From positions 1 through 64,000 of the forward strand of contig DEMN01000006.1 of the NCBI GenBank assembly GCA_002359215.1: a stretch of 64,000 nt of DNA. The letters run 5' to 3'. Positions 34,998 through 43,091 of the stretch are shown here, one piece after another; within the stretch, counting starts at the first letter, position 1; each line of letters starts with the position of its first letter. The notes below the pieces were generated by a model that was given only the letters and a program-made list of their open reading frames with translations, did no database searches and was not told where the DNA came from. Origin of the DNA: Flavobacteriales bacterium UBA2669 (GTDB taxonomy: Bacteria; Bacteroidota; Bacteroidia; Flavobacteriales_E; Vicingaceae). Both the position numbers and the translations under genes were made by a program.

Positions 34998-35939
34998 ATG
35001 GATGAACAACAAAAATTAGAGGCATTCCAGGCAAAAATTGATGCAGAAATTAAGATAGAGCCTAAAGATTGGATGCCTGAGGAATACAGAAAACATTTAC
35101 AACGTCAAATTTCTCAACACGCTCATTCGGAAGTTGTTGGGATGCAGCCGGAAGGAAATTGGGTGTTGAGAGCTCCTACATTAAGGGCTAAAGTAGTGTT
35201 GTTGGCAAAAATTCAAGACGAAGCCGGACACGGGCAATATTTATATGCAGCTGGCGAAACATTGGGAAAAAGCAGAGACGAGTTTATTGAAGAATTGCAG
35301 ACCGAAAAAGCAAAATATTCCAGTATTTTTAATTACCCAACATTAACTTGGGCAGATATGGGAGCTGTAGGTTGGTTAGTTGATGGAGCTGCTATTGTAA
35401 ATCAAGTATCCTTACAAAGAACTTCTTACGGACCTTATGCTAGAGCGATGGTAAGAATTTGTAAAGAAGAAAGTTTTCACCAAAGACAAGGATATGAGAT
35501 TATTGCCCATATGGCAAAGGGAACACCTGAGCAAAAAGCTATGGCTCAAGATGCGTTGAATAGATTATGGTGGCCATCATTAATGATGTTTGGTCCGCAT
35601 GATGCTGATTCTCCAAACTTAGGCAATGGTGTGAAATGGAAAATAAAACGAGAAACGAATGACGAATTACGTCAGAAGTTTATCGATAAGACGGTTCACC
35701 AAGCAGAAGTAATTGGATTAACTATTCCTGATCCAGATTTAAAATGGAATGAAGAAACGGGGCATTATGATTACGGACAAATAGATTGGGATGAGTTTTG
35801 GAACGTAGTGAAAGGTAATGGACCTTGTAATAAACAACGTTTAGAGCATCACAAAAGAGCTCATAATAATGGTAAATGGGTGAGAGAAGCAGCTTTAGCG
35901 TATGCTCAAAAACAAAAAGAAAAACAAATGGTGGCGTAA
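34998..35939 (+). CDS. paaA: Phenylacetyl-CoA epoxidase catalytic subunit PaaA
   Basis: A 313-residue diiron subunit of the multicomponent ring epoxidase that turns phenylacetyl-CoA into its 1,2-epoxide. Two ExxH iron-binding motifs are visible: E75-x2-H78 in QDEAGHG and E158-x2-H161 in CKEESFHQRQG. The central WWPSLMMFGPHDADS segment is typical of PaaA. The length is normal. It leads the paaABCD operon, with 70 bases to paaB including a small hairpin at 35951-35966. Confidence 0.95.
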   Translation: MDEQQKLEAFQAKIDAEIKIEPKDWMPEEYRKHLQRQISQHAHSEVVGMQPEGNWVLRAPTLRAKVVLLAKIQDEAGHGQYLYAAGETLGKSRDEFIEELQTEKAKYSSIFNYPTLTWADMGAVGWLVDGAAIVNQVSLQRTSYGPYARAMVRICKEESFHQRQGYEIIAHMAKGTPEQKAMAQDALNRLWWPSLMMFGPHDADSPNLGNGVKWKIKRETNDELRQKFIDKTVHQAEVIGLTIPDPDLKWNEETGHYDYGQIDWDEFWNVVKGNGPCNKQRLEHHKRAHNNGKWVREAALAYAQKQKEKQMVA

Positions 35940-35950
35940 TCCACCCAACA

Positions 35951-35966
35951 TTCTCCAAAAGGAGAA
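35951..35966 (+). other. Small hairpin between paaA and paaB
   Basis: TTCTCC (35951-35956) pairs with GGAGAA (35961-35966) around an AAAA loop, 12 bases after the paaA stop. There is no T-run, so it would not stop transcription by itself. It may help protect the paaA part of the message. Confidence 0.4.
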
Positions 35967-36009
35967 CCTTATTTAAGAATTATAATTTTAGAAAAAAAAA
36001 TAAAGATTT

Positions 36010-36306
36010 ATGGATAATATAAAAGATAATCAAGGAGATGTATGGGAAGTTTTTGTACAAAGCAAACCAGGATTACCTCATAAACATGCAGGAAGTTTAC
36101 ATGCAACAGATAAAGAAATGGCACTGCAAAATGCTAGAGATTTATACACTAGAAGAAATGAAGGAACATGTATTTGGGTAGTGCCTTCTAATGCAATTGT
36201 TTCATCATTGCCTGAAGATAGCGATTCATTTTTTGATCCTTCGGATGATAAAATTTACAGACATCCTACACATTATGTTATGCCAGAAGGAGCAAAACAT
36301 ATTTGA
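36010..36306 (+). CDS. paaB: Phenylacetyl-CoA epoxidase subunit PaaB
   Basis: A 98-residue small subunit needed for assembly of the epoxidase. The family pattern is clear: WEVFVQSKPGLPHKHAGSLHA, ALQNARDLYTRR and the IWVVPSNAI segment. It lies between paaA and paaC in the usual order. It has no catalytic residues; structural work on the E. coli complex places PaaB as a bridge between PaaAC heterodimers. Confidence 0.95.
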   Translation: MDNIKDNQGDVWEVFVQSKPGLPHKHAGSLHATDKEMALQNARDLYTRRNEGTCIWVVPSNAIVSSLPEDSDSFFDPSDDKIYRHPTHYVMPEGAKHI

Positions 36307-36370
36307 GCTCCAAGTTTAAGATTTAAGGCTTGACAACCGTATCAATTATAAAAAAATACAACATTATATT

Positions 36371-37129
36371 ATGACACAACAAGATGCATTGATAAATTAC
36401 TGCTTAAGATTAGGAGATTCTAGTTTAATATTAGGACAAAGAATGGCTGAATGGTGTAGTAATGGACCAACATTAGAAGAAGATATTGCCCTAACCAATA
36501 TTTCATTAGATTTATTTGGTCAAGCAAGAACCATGTTGACTTATGCCGCTAATTTAGAAGGTAAAGGTAAAACAGAAGATGATTTAGCTTATAGAAGAAG
36601 TGAAAGAGAATATTATAACACCTTACTCTCAGAAAGACCTAACGGACATTTTGGAGATACTATTGCTAGAAATTTTTTACATGATGTTTTTCTTTATCAT
36701 TTATATACAGCATTAAAAATTAGTAAAGATGAAACTATTGCTGCTCATGCAGCTAAATCTATAAAAGAAATAGCTTACCATTTACGTCATACTGGTGAGT
36801 GGGTAGTACGTTTGGGTGATGGAACCGAAGAAAGTCACCAAAAAATTCAACAATCTTTTGATGATTTATGGATGTTTACAGGTGATTTGTTTGAGATGAA
36901 TGAAGTTGACGAACTCTTAATCAAAGCAGGGATTGCAGTAGATTTGAATGAAATTAAGAAAAATTGGGAGAGTACAGTAAACGAAGTATTACAACGGGCT
37001 ACCTTACAAAGACCAAAAGACGATTACATGCAAACTGGCAGATTAAAAGGAATGCACTCAGAATATTTAGGTCATTTACTTACTGATATGCAATATTTAC
37101 AAAGAGCATTTCCAGATGCTACTTGGTAG
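36371..37129 (+). CDS. paaC: Phenylacetyl-CoA epoxidase structural subunit PaaC
   Basis: A 252-residue ferritin-like helical subunit that pairs with PaaA in the epoxidase. It opens LINYCLRLGDSSLILGQRMAEW and has the conserved segments TNISLDLFGQARTML and AYHLRHTGEWVVRLGDGTEES. As in other PaaC proteins, the iron ligands are not fully kept, so it is structural and not catalytic. Third gene of paaABCD, 64 bases after paaB. Confidence 0.95.
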   Translation: MTQQDALINYCLRLGDSSLILGQRMAEWCSNGPTLEEDIALTNISLDLFGQARTMLTYAANLEGKGKTEDDLAYRRSEREYYNTLLSERPNGHFGDTIARNFLHDVFLYHLYTALKISKDETIAAHAAKSIKEIAYHLRHTGEWVVRLGDGTEESHQKIQQSFDDLWMFTGDLFEMNEVDELLIKAGIAVDLNEIKKNWESTVNEVLQRATLQRPKDDYMQTGRLKGMHSEYLGHLLTDMQYLQRAFPDATW

Positions 37130-37152
37130 ATTTCTTTTGTAGTAATTAAGAT

Positions 37153-37656
37153 ATGAATCTTAAAGAAAAATACACCGAACAAGCAGTTTGGGATATGATA
37201 GCTCAAATTCCAGACCCTGAAATTCCTGTTATAACTATTGAAGAATTAGGTGTTTTAAGAAAAGTTGAGGTGCTTTCTGATAAAGTAGTAATAACTATTA
37301 CTCCTACCTACACAGGCTGTCCTGCCATGAAAATGTTTGAAGATGATATTGTAAAAACACTTCAGGATAACGGTATTGAAAATGTAGAAATTAAGATGGT
37401 TTATACCCCTGCTTGGACAACCGATTGGATGAGTGAAGTAGCCATGCAAAAACTTAAAGATTATGGAATTGCACCTCCTGTAAAAGGAACTCAGGACAAA
37501 GGCGTATTATTTGATTCAGGGCCTAAAGAAGTTCAATGTCCTCAATGTGGTTCAAAAAATACTGAGCTTAAAAGTCAATTTGGTTCTACAGCCTGTAAAG
37601 CTCTTTATCAATGTAAAGACTGTTTAGAGCCTTTCGATTATTTTAAATGTATTTAG
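37153..37656 (+). CDS. paaD: PaaD, epoxidase maturation protein
   Basis: A 167-residue protein with an N-terminal MIP18/DUF59 domain (about 10-95: IPDPEIPVITIEELGVLR, TPTYTGCPAMKMFE) and a C-terminal zinc ribbon. The ribbon has CPQCG near residue 129 and CKDC near 157. PaaD is thought to help insert or maintain the Fe-S cluster of the epoxidase system. The extra cysteines at 148 and 166 may also take part. It closes the paaABCD operon. Confidence 0.93.
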   Translation: MNLKEKYTEQAVWDMIAQIPDPEIPVITIEELGVLRKVEVLSDKVVITITPTYTGCPAMKMFEDDIVKTLQDNGIENVEIKMVYTPAWTTDWMSEVAMQKLKDYGIAPPVKGTQDKGVLFDSGPKEVQCPQCGSKNTELKSQFGSTACKALYQCKDCLEPFDYFKCI

Positions 37657-37717
37657 GTTTCATTTTAGGATTATGATTTTCAATGAGTTTTTGTAATTCA
37701 TAAACTCTATATCTATT

Positions 37718-37747
37718 TTGTGATTTTATTTCCAGTAGTTAAATTCG
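37718..37747 (+). promoter_or_regulatory. Candidate promoter of the M43 protease gene
   Basis: TTG at 37718-37720 and TAAATTCG at 37740-37747 lie 19 bases apart; the -7 box matches seven of eight bases. It ends 42 bases before the ATG. Confidence 0.5.
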
Positions 37748-37789
37748 CAAAACGAAATTTTAATCTAAAAGGTATAAAAACAACAAACT

Positions 37790-39130
37790 ATGAAATTATT
37801 TAACAGGCTTTTTACACTATTTTGTTTGGTAGGGGCAACTTCTTTGTTAGTTCAAGCTCAACAGCACCCAGAAAAATGTGGATTTAACCATGCTGTAGAA
37901 TATTTAAATCAGCAAAACCCTAATTACAAACAACAGATAAATGCGGCTTATCAGCAATGGGTAATTGAGGCGAATGCGAAAGAGAATAAAAATGATAAGT
38001 CAATTTATGTTGTTCCTGTAGTTTTTCATGTTGTATGGAATTCCAATAATCCACAACAAAATTTAGATGATAGTGTATTAATTGAGCAAATTAATGTTCT
38101 GAATGAAGATTTTAGAAGATTAAATGCAGATACTGTAAATATGAGATCTGGGTTTGCTCCTGTTGTAGGAGATGCACAAATTGAATTTCAATTGGCTTGC
38201 ATAGATACTAATGGGAATCCTACTAATGGGATTGTAAGAGTACAGACATCTACGACATTTGGTGGAGGTTTTTTACCTGATATGGCATCCATTGCTAAAA
38301 TACAAAATACTAGCCAAGGAGGTTCTGATGCCTGGAATACTTCCGAATATTTGAATATTTGGGTGGGTGATATTAATGGAGGTAGTGCTACTCCTTCATT
38401 GTTAGGTGTTGCAACTCCACCGGCAGGGTTGTCTAATTGGCCGGCAAACTCTATTCCACCAGAATTGACCGATGGTGCTATTATTCATTATAGTGCTTTT
38501 GGAAGAAATAACCCGGCAGCAATGACTGCAACTGTGATTAATGGAAGAACAGTTACACATGAAGTTGGACATTATTTAGGTGTTAGACATACTGCTGAAA
38601 ATACTTTTGGAGGGCTTTTCGGAAGTATATGTGGTGATGATGATGGTTTAACGGATACACCAAATTGCGACCAATCTCAGCAAGGCTGTGTTACAACTAG
38701 AAACTCTTGTGCAGATACTATTCCTGGAGCTGGTGATTTGCCTGATATGGTAGAAAATTATATGGATTATTCAGATCAAACTTGTCAGAATAGTTTTACT
38801 AACGGACAAATAGGAATTATGAGAAGTGTGTTACAAAATGAAAGAAATGGTTTATTGACTTCTTTTGCTCTTTCTAATTGTGTTGTTGGTATTGAAGAAA
38901 ATATGTTAGCAAACAATGTTTCGATTTATCCTAACCCAAGCAATGGTATTGTTACGGTTACTACTAATAATGAAGAAAAGATAACAGTTATTTTCTTCAA
39001 TAGCATGGGGCAAAGTGTTCAGCCAACACTAATTGGTAATCAACAATATCAGTTGGATAATAAAGGAATTTATTTTGTAACTGTTCAAACAGAAAAAACT
39101 ACAATTACCAAAAAAATAGTAGCTCAATAG
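37790..39130 (+). CDS. M43-family zinc metalloprotease with T9SS type A tail
   Basis: A 446-residue exported protease. A signal peptide (to about LLVQAQ) and a propeptide-like segment come first. The zinc site is HEVGHYLGVRH, with H257, E258, H261 and H267 as HExxHxxGxxH. A Met-turn (NYMDYSDQTC) and several cysteines typical of the pappalysin/cytophagalysin (M43) group follow. The last 75 residues, VSIYPNPSNGIVTV to KKIVAQ, form a T9SS type A sorting tail. It is probably an extracellular endopeptidase secreted through the type IX system. It is followed by a strong terminator hairpin. Confidence 0.9.
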   Translation: MKLFNRLFTLFCLVGATSLLVQAQQHPEKCGFNHAVEYLNQQNPNYKQQINAAYQQWVIEANAKENKNDKSIYVVPVVFHVVWNSNNPQQNLDDSVLIEQINVLNEDFRRLNADTVNMRSGFAPVVGDAQIEFQLACIDTNGNPTNGIVRVQTSTTFGGGFLPDMASIAKIQNTSQGGSDAWNTSEYLNIWVGDINGGSATPSLLGVATPPAGLSNWPANSIPPELTDGAIIHYSAFGRNNPAAMTATVINGRTVTHEVGHYLGVRHTAENTFGGLFGSICGDDDGLTDTPNCDQSQQGCVTTRNSCADTIPGAGDLPDMVENYMDYSDQTCQNSFTNGQIGIMRSVLQNERNGLLTSFALSNCVVGIEENMLANNVSIYPNPSNGIVTVTTNNEEKITVIFFNSMGQSVQPTLIGNQQYQLDNKGIYFVTVQTEKTTITKKIVAQ

Positions 39131-39160
39131 TTAATATGATAAAAACAAATTAAAATTTAG

Positions 39161-39192
39161 CCTGACAGTTTCTAGTAATCTGTCAGGATTTT
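39161..39192. terminator. Terminator between the M43 protease and ubiX
   Basis: CCTGACAG (39161-39168) and CTGTCAGG (39180-39187) pair perfectly over 8 bases with an 11-base loop, followed by ATTTTTATT. Upstream AAAATTTAG gives a weaker U-rich end for the opposite strand, so it may serve both convergent genes. It overlaps the ubiX stop codon by one base. Confidence 0.8.
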
Positions 39193-39749
39193 TATTCTCC
39201 CCAGCGATAAGATTTGCTATCAAAACCAATTAAATCAATTACTCTATCTACCACAGTTTTAGCAACAGCTTCAATAGTGCTTGGTTGACTATAAAATGAA
39301 GGTGTTGCCGGACAGATAATACCTCCAGCCTCTGTTACTGCTTTCATGTTATTAATATGAATAAGATTGTAAGGCGTTTCTCTAGCAACTAAAACCAACC
39401 TTTGTCTTTCTTTTAAAATAACATCAGCAGCTCGGGTAAGTAAATCATTGGAAATTCCGTTAGCAACTCTTCCTAAAGTTCCCATAGAACAAGGAATTAT
39501 AACCATAGTATCGTATTTTGCCGAACCTGAAGCAAAAGGAGCATTAAAATCATTTTTTTGATAAAAGGTGAATGGAAATTGTGTGTAATTTTCATTATCA
39601 AGTTCATGTTGCCAAACAGTTTTTGCATTGTCAGACATAATTATACCAACTTCAATATTTTCTTGTTGCGATAAAAATTTCAGCAACAATTCGGCATAAA
39701 TAGCACCCGAAGCACCTGTAATAGCTATAATAATTTTTCTTTTTTTCAT
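39192..39749 (-). CDS. ubiX: UbiX family flavin prenyltransferase
   Basis: A 185-residue enzyme that makes prenylated FMN, the cofactor of UbiD-type decarboxylases. The flavin-binding opening AITGASGAIYAELLL is at residues 9-23. Later family segments include IIPCSMGTLGRVANGISNDLLTRAADVILKERQRLVLVARETP. It starts 3 bases after the barrel-protein gene on the same strand. UbiD is not in the window; the cofactor is likely used in quinone biosynthesis or other decarboxylation. Confidence 0.93.
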   Translation of the reverse strand: MKKRKIIIAITGASGAIYAELLLKFLSQQENIEVGIIMSDNAKTVWQHELDNENYTQFPFTFYQKNDFNAPFASGSAKYDTMVIIPCSMGTLGRVANGISNDLLTRAADVILKERQRLVLVARETPYNLIHINNMKAVTEAGGIICPATPSFYSQPSTIEAVAKTVVDRVIDLIGFDSKSYRWGE

Positions 39750-39752
39750 AGC

Positions 39753-40385
39753 TTAGTTTTTACCAATTAATTGATAGCGAATGCTAAAGTTTAAATCAAC
39801 ATTGTACCAACCCCTGTTGAACAATTTGTTTAAAAAACCTATATTTTGATCTAAATTGTTAAAGTCTCTAATAGGAACCAATGAGTTTTTAGTTCTAAAG
39901 TTGACAATAAAATTATTATTAATATGGTATTCCAATCCTAATACTCCGCCAATATCTGCACTTTTAAAAGGATAAGGGTTTTGTTGAATATTTACTTCAC
40001 CAAATTGGTCTTCCATTTTTACATTTAGTAAGTAACCGTAATATCCACCTAATTCAAAAAAGAAAGATTTGTGTCGGTACCTTACTACTAATGGAATTTC
40101 TAAATAGTTTAGACGTAAGTTAAATGATCTAAAATCTCCATTGGCTGGGTCGGGTACTTTCCTAGCTCCTTTACCAATATAATATATTTCAAACTGCATA
40201 GAAACATGATCTGAAAAATCGGTATTGGTGAATGCACCAAGTATTAATCCCGGTTTTTTGTACCCACCATAACCATCACCCTCAACCTGAGCAGCACTAA
40301 CGCCTAAAATAGCTCCTGATTTAAAAGTTTGTGAAAAACCATTAAACCCAATAAAAATAAGTGCTATTAAAAGTAGTTTCTTCAT
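39753..40385 (-). CDS. PorT-family outer-membrane beta-barrel protein
   Basis: About 210 residues from the ATG at 40385, with signal peptide MKKLLLIALIFIGFNGFSQ. The rest is a series of alternating amphipathic strands, including HVSMQFEIYYIGKGARK, LNYLEIPLVVRYRH and FFFELGGYYGYLL, as in the outer-membrane beta-barrel (PF13568-like) family. I chose the start that opens the signal peptide; a longer frame to 40421 adds 12 unlikely residues. It lies between purD and ubiX in an apparently co-directional run. Its function is unknown; such proteins are not always tied to T9SS despite the PorT name. Confidence 0.78.
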   Translation of the reverse strand: MKKLLLIALIFIGFNGFSQTFKSGAILGVSAAQVEGDGYGGYKKPGLILGAFTNTDFSDHVSMQFEIYYIGKGARKVPDPANGDFRSFNLRLNYLEIPLVVRYRHKSFFFELGGYYGYLLNVKMEDQFGEVNIQQNPYPFKSADIGGVLGLEYHINNNFIVNFRTKNSLVPIRDFNNLDQNIGFLNKLFNRGWYNVDLNFSIRYQLIGKN

Positions 40386-40422
40386 TTGAATTTTAAGTTG
40401 ATAACTGTTAAAGTTAAACAAA

Positions 40423-41709
40423 TTAATTTTTATAGGCTAGCAGGTCTTGTCCGATATCTTTTCTGTAGTACTTCTTTTCAAACTGAATTTTTTCCGCATT
40501 TTTAAAAGATTTTTCCAATGCCTCTTCTAAAGAATTGCCAAATGAAGTAACGGCAATAACTCTTCCGCCATTGGTTATTACTCGGTTGTCTTTTATTGTT
40601 GTTCCTGCATGGAATATAGTGCTTTCTTCAATATTTTCCAATCCAGTTATCACTTTTCCTTTTTCATAAGCTTCGGGGTATCCACCGGATACTAACATTA
40701 CTGTTGTAGCTGTTTGGGGATTAATTTTTATTTCTTTTTCGTGGAGGGTTTGAGTAGCTACTCCATAGAATAAATCTAACAAATCAGACTCAATTCTTGG
40801 AATTACAACTTCTGTTTCTGGGTCACCCATCCTAACATTATATTCAATTACAAAAGGATTTCCGTTGTTGTTCATTAAGCCAATAAAAATAAAACCTTTG
40901 TAGTTAATATTTTCTTTTTTTAATCCTTCAATAGTTGGCTTTACAACTTGTTCTTCTACTTTAGACAAGAAATTTTTATCAGCAAAAGGAACAGGAGATA
41001 TAGCTCCCATACCACCCGTGTTTAAGCCTGTGTCGCCTTCTCCAATTCTTTTGTAGTCTTTGGCTGCGGGTAATATTTTATAACTATTGCCATCGGTTAA
41101 TACAAATACAGAAAGTTCTATGCCTGATAAAAATTCTTCAATAACTACTTTGGCAGATGCTTCTCCAAATTTTTTATTGCTTAGCATTTCTGTCAATTCG
41201 TTTTTAGCTTCGGTTAAATCATCTAAAATTACAACACCTTTTCCTGCAGCTAAACCATCAGCTTTTAAAACATAAGGAGGTGATAAAGTTTCCAGAAAAT
41301 TCAATCCATTATTTAAAGTGGCTGCAGTAAAAGATTGGTATTGAGCGGTAGGTATATTATGTTTAATCATGAATTTTTTAGAAAATTCTTTGCTGCCTTC
41401 TAATTCTGCACCATCTTTTTGAGGCCCAATAATACCAATGTTTTTAAGTTCTTTATCCGCAAGGAAAAAATCGCAAATGCCATTTACTAGAGGATCTTCA
41501 GGACCAACAACTACCAATGAAATATTGTTTTCCAATACTATTTTTTTTATTGTATCAAAATCATTTACATTAACATTTAAATTAGTGGCAAATGACGCTG
41601 TTCCCGCATTTCCGGGAGCTACAAAAAGCTTTGTAAGTAGCTTGCTTTCATTAATTTTCCATGCCAGTGCATGTTCTCTTCCTCCTGAACCTAAAACCAA
41701 TACATTCAT
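40423..41709 (-). CDS. purD: Phosphoribosylamine--glycine ligase
   Basis: A 428-residue ATP-grasp enzyme for the second step of purine synthesis. It opens MNVLVLGSGGREHALAW, the N-terminal nucleotide-fold hallmark of PurD. The ATP-grasp region includes PYVLKADGLAAGKGVVI and EFLSGIELSVFVL, and VEYNVRMGDPETEV carries the metal-binding residues. The ATG at 41709 is preferred over the longer frame to 41736, which adds nine basic residues and runs across a good -7 box (41734-41741). It is followed by the barrel-protein gene. Confidence 0.95.
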   Translation of the reverse strand: MNVLVLGSGGREHALAWKINESKLLTKLFVAPGNAGTASFATNLNVNVNDFDTIKKIVLENNISLVVVGPEDPLVNGICDFFLADKELKNIGIIGPQKDGAELEGSKEFSKKFMIKHNIPTAQYQSFTAATLNNGLNFLETLSPPYVLKADGLAAGKGVVILDDLTEAKNELTEMLSNKKFGEASAKVVIEEFLSGIELSVFVLTDGNSYKILPAAKDYKRIGEGDTGLNTGGMGAISPVPFADKNFLSKVEEQVVKPTIEGLKKENINYKGFIFIGLMNNNGNPFVIEYNVRMGDPETEVVIPRIESDLLDLFYGVATQTLHEKEIKINPQTATTVMLVSGGYPEAYEKGKVITGLENIEESTIFHAGTTIKDNRVITNGGRVIAVTSFGNSLEEALEKSFKNAEKIQFEKKYYRKDIGQDLLAYKN

Positions 41710-41733
41710 TGTTACTTTTTTTGATTTGAAGTG

Positions 41734-41741
41734 CAAAAATA
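41734..41741 (-). promoter_or_regulatory. Candidate -7 box of purD
   Basis: The minus strand reads TATTTTTG, a full TAnnTTTG match, 24 bases before the ATG at 41709. It overlaps the first codons of the longer possible purD frame and so supports the shorter start. Confidence 0.5.
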
Positions 41742-41779
41742 AGTAATACTAGCTTAAAAAGTAGAGATAAAAATTTGAA

Positions 41780-42472
41780 TTATTCGGCAAAACGGTAACC
41801 TCTACCTTTAATGGTTTTGATGATGTTTTCACCTACTTTTTCTCTGATCTTTCTGATGTGTACATCAATAATTCTAGGATTACTATTGTCTGTATTTTTC
41901 CAAACAGAGTTATATAGTTCGTCTCTAGTAAAAATTCTTTTAGGGTTGCTTATAAGGAGATAAAGTAATTCAAACTGTTTTTTTTGAAGAGAAATCTCTT
42001 GGTTATCTTTTTCAATTAAATAACTTTCTCTGTTTACTTTTATAGAGTTGTGGTAAATATTCGACTTTGTTTTGTTTTTTGCTATAGTTTTTCTTTTTAT
42101 TAAAGCATCTATCTTTTTTAATAGTAATTTGGGTTGTATGGTTGGAGAAATAAAATCATCTGCTCCTGCTTTGTAAGCTTCTACCTGAATGTATTCTTGA
42201 GTTTCTTCAGATACAAGTAGTACACTAGTGTTTTCAAATTTAGTTTTAATGATTTCGCAAATTTCTATTCCATCAAATTGAGCTAAGTGTAGTTCTACTA
42301 AAAAAACATCATATTGCTTTTGGGTAACAAGTTCTAAGGGCGTATTTTCAGTAATAATAATAGTAGCAATGTTAATTCTTTTCTCTTTAAAAAATGATTG
42401 AGTACTTTTTAGTTTTTTTTCATTGCTGGTAACAATAGCAATAGAGGGTAATATGGGGTTAGAATTTAACAT
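41780..42472 (-). CDS. OmpR-type regulator with degenerate receiver domain
   Basis: About 230 residues from the ATG at 42472. The C-terminal winged helix is normal (KQFELLYLLISNPKRIFTRDELYNSVW to KTIKGRGYRFAE). The N-terminal receiver fold is kept, but its active site is not. The phospho-acceptor position reads VELHLAQFDG, with Glu (E60 from this start) in place of Asp; the acidic pair is replaced (IAIVTSNEK); and the conserved Lys near the end is gone (DFISPTIQP). It therefore looks like a pseudo-receiver or phosphomimetic regulator working without a kinase. No histidine kinase gene is adjacent. The promoter box lies five bases from the ATG. Confidence 0.85.
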   Translation of the reverse strand: MLNSNPILPSIAIVTSNEKKLKSTQSFFKEKRINIATIIITENTPLELVTQKQYDVFLVELHLAQFDGIEICEIIKTKFENTSVLLVSEETQEYIQVEAYKAGADDFISPTIQPKLLLKKIDALIKRKTIAKNKTKSNIYHNSIKVNRESYLIEKDNQEISLQKKQFELLYLLISNPKRIFTRDELYNSVWKNTDNSNPRIIDVHIRKIREKVGENIIKTIKGRGYRFAE

Positions 42473-42477
42473 CAACT

Positions 42478-42485
42478 CAAAAGTA
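42478..42485 (-). promoter_or_regulatory. Candidate -7 box of the response-regulator gene
   Basis: The minus strand reads TACTTTTG, a full TAnnTTTG match, with only AGTTG between it and the ATG at 42472. This leaves no room for a leader and points to a leaderless message if the box is used. Confidence 0.5.
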
Positions 42486-42584
42486 GAACTACTTTGGTTT
42501 TGTTGAGTTAAGCTAACTTTATCGACTTATTAAACCTTTTTAATCTTAATGTTAATGAGGTAACTTTAAATTAATATTGTTTGG

Positions 42585-43091
42585 TTAAATTCTAGAATAA
42601 ACACAAACACTAAAATCATAAGTATGTTTTTCATCTTTGCTGTGATGTTCCTCACTTATTTTTTTCCATTTTTCTATATTTACTTCAGGAAAAAAGGTGT
42701 CGCCCTCAAAAGTATGGTGTACATGAGTGATGTACATTTTATCTATTAAACCTTTATCTAAAGCTTCTTTATAAATTTGTCCTCCACCAATAATAAAAAC
42801 TTCTGTTTCATTATTTTTTTTAGCAAATTCAATAGCAGCTTCTAAAGAATTATGAATCACACAATTTTCTTCCGTAAAATTATTTTGTCGGGTAAGCACT
42901 ATGTTGGTTCTATTAGCCAACGGGCGAAATTTTTCGGGAATAGAGATGTAATTCTTTCTACCCGTGATAATATGATGGTTCAGGGTAGTTTGTTTAAAAA
43001 ATTGCATGTCTTTAGGTAGATGCCAAATAAGGGTGTTGTCTTTACCAATAACATTATTTTCGGCAACAGCCACAATAAGCGATACTATCAT
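42585..43091 (-). CDS. folA: Dihydrofolate reductase
   Basis: About 168 residues from the ATG at 43091, which overlaps the stop of the M61 peptidase gene as ATGA. It reduces dihydrofolate to tetrahydrofolate with NADPH. Conserved segments are MIVSLIVAVAENNVIGKDN, LIWHLPKDMQFFKQTT (with the substrate-binding acidic residue), HIITGRKNYISIP and FIIGGGQIYKEAL. A start five codons earlier (43106) is possible but less likely. Chromosomal, normal length; nothing points to a mobile trimethoprim-resistance form. Confidence 0.94.
   Translation of the reverse strand: MIVSLIVAVAENNVIGKDNTLIWHLPKDMQFFKQTTLNHHIITGRKNYISIPEKFRPLANRTNIVLTRQNNFTEENCVIHNSLEAAIEFAKKNNETEVFIIGGGQIYKEALDKGLIDKMYITHVHHTFEGDTFFPEVNIEKWKKISEEHHSKDEKHTYDFSVCVYSRI

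Noticed and set aside
41438..41746. Plus-strand open frame of 102 codons
   Set aside because: It is antisense to purD, which has complete ATP-grasp motifs.
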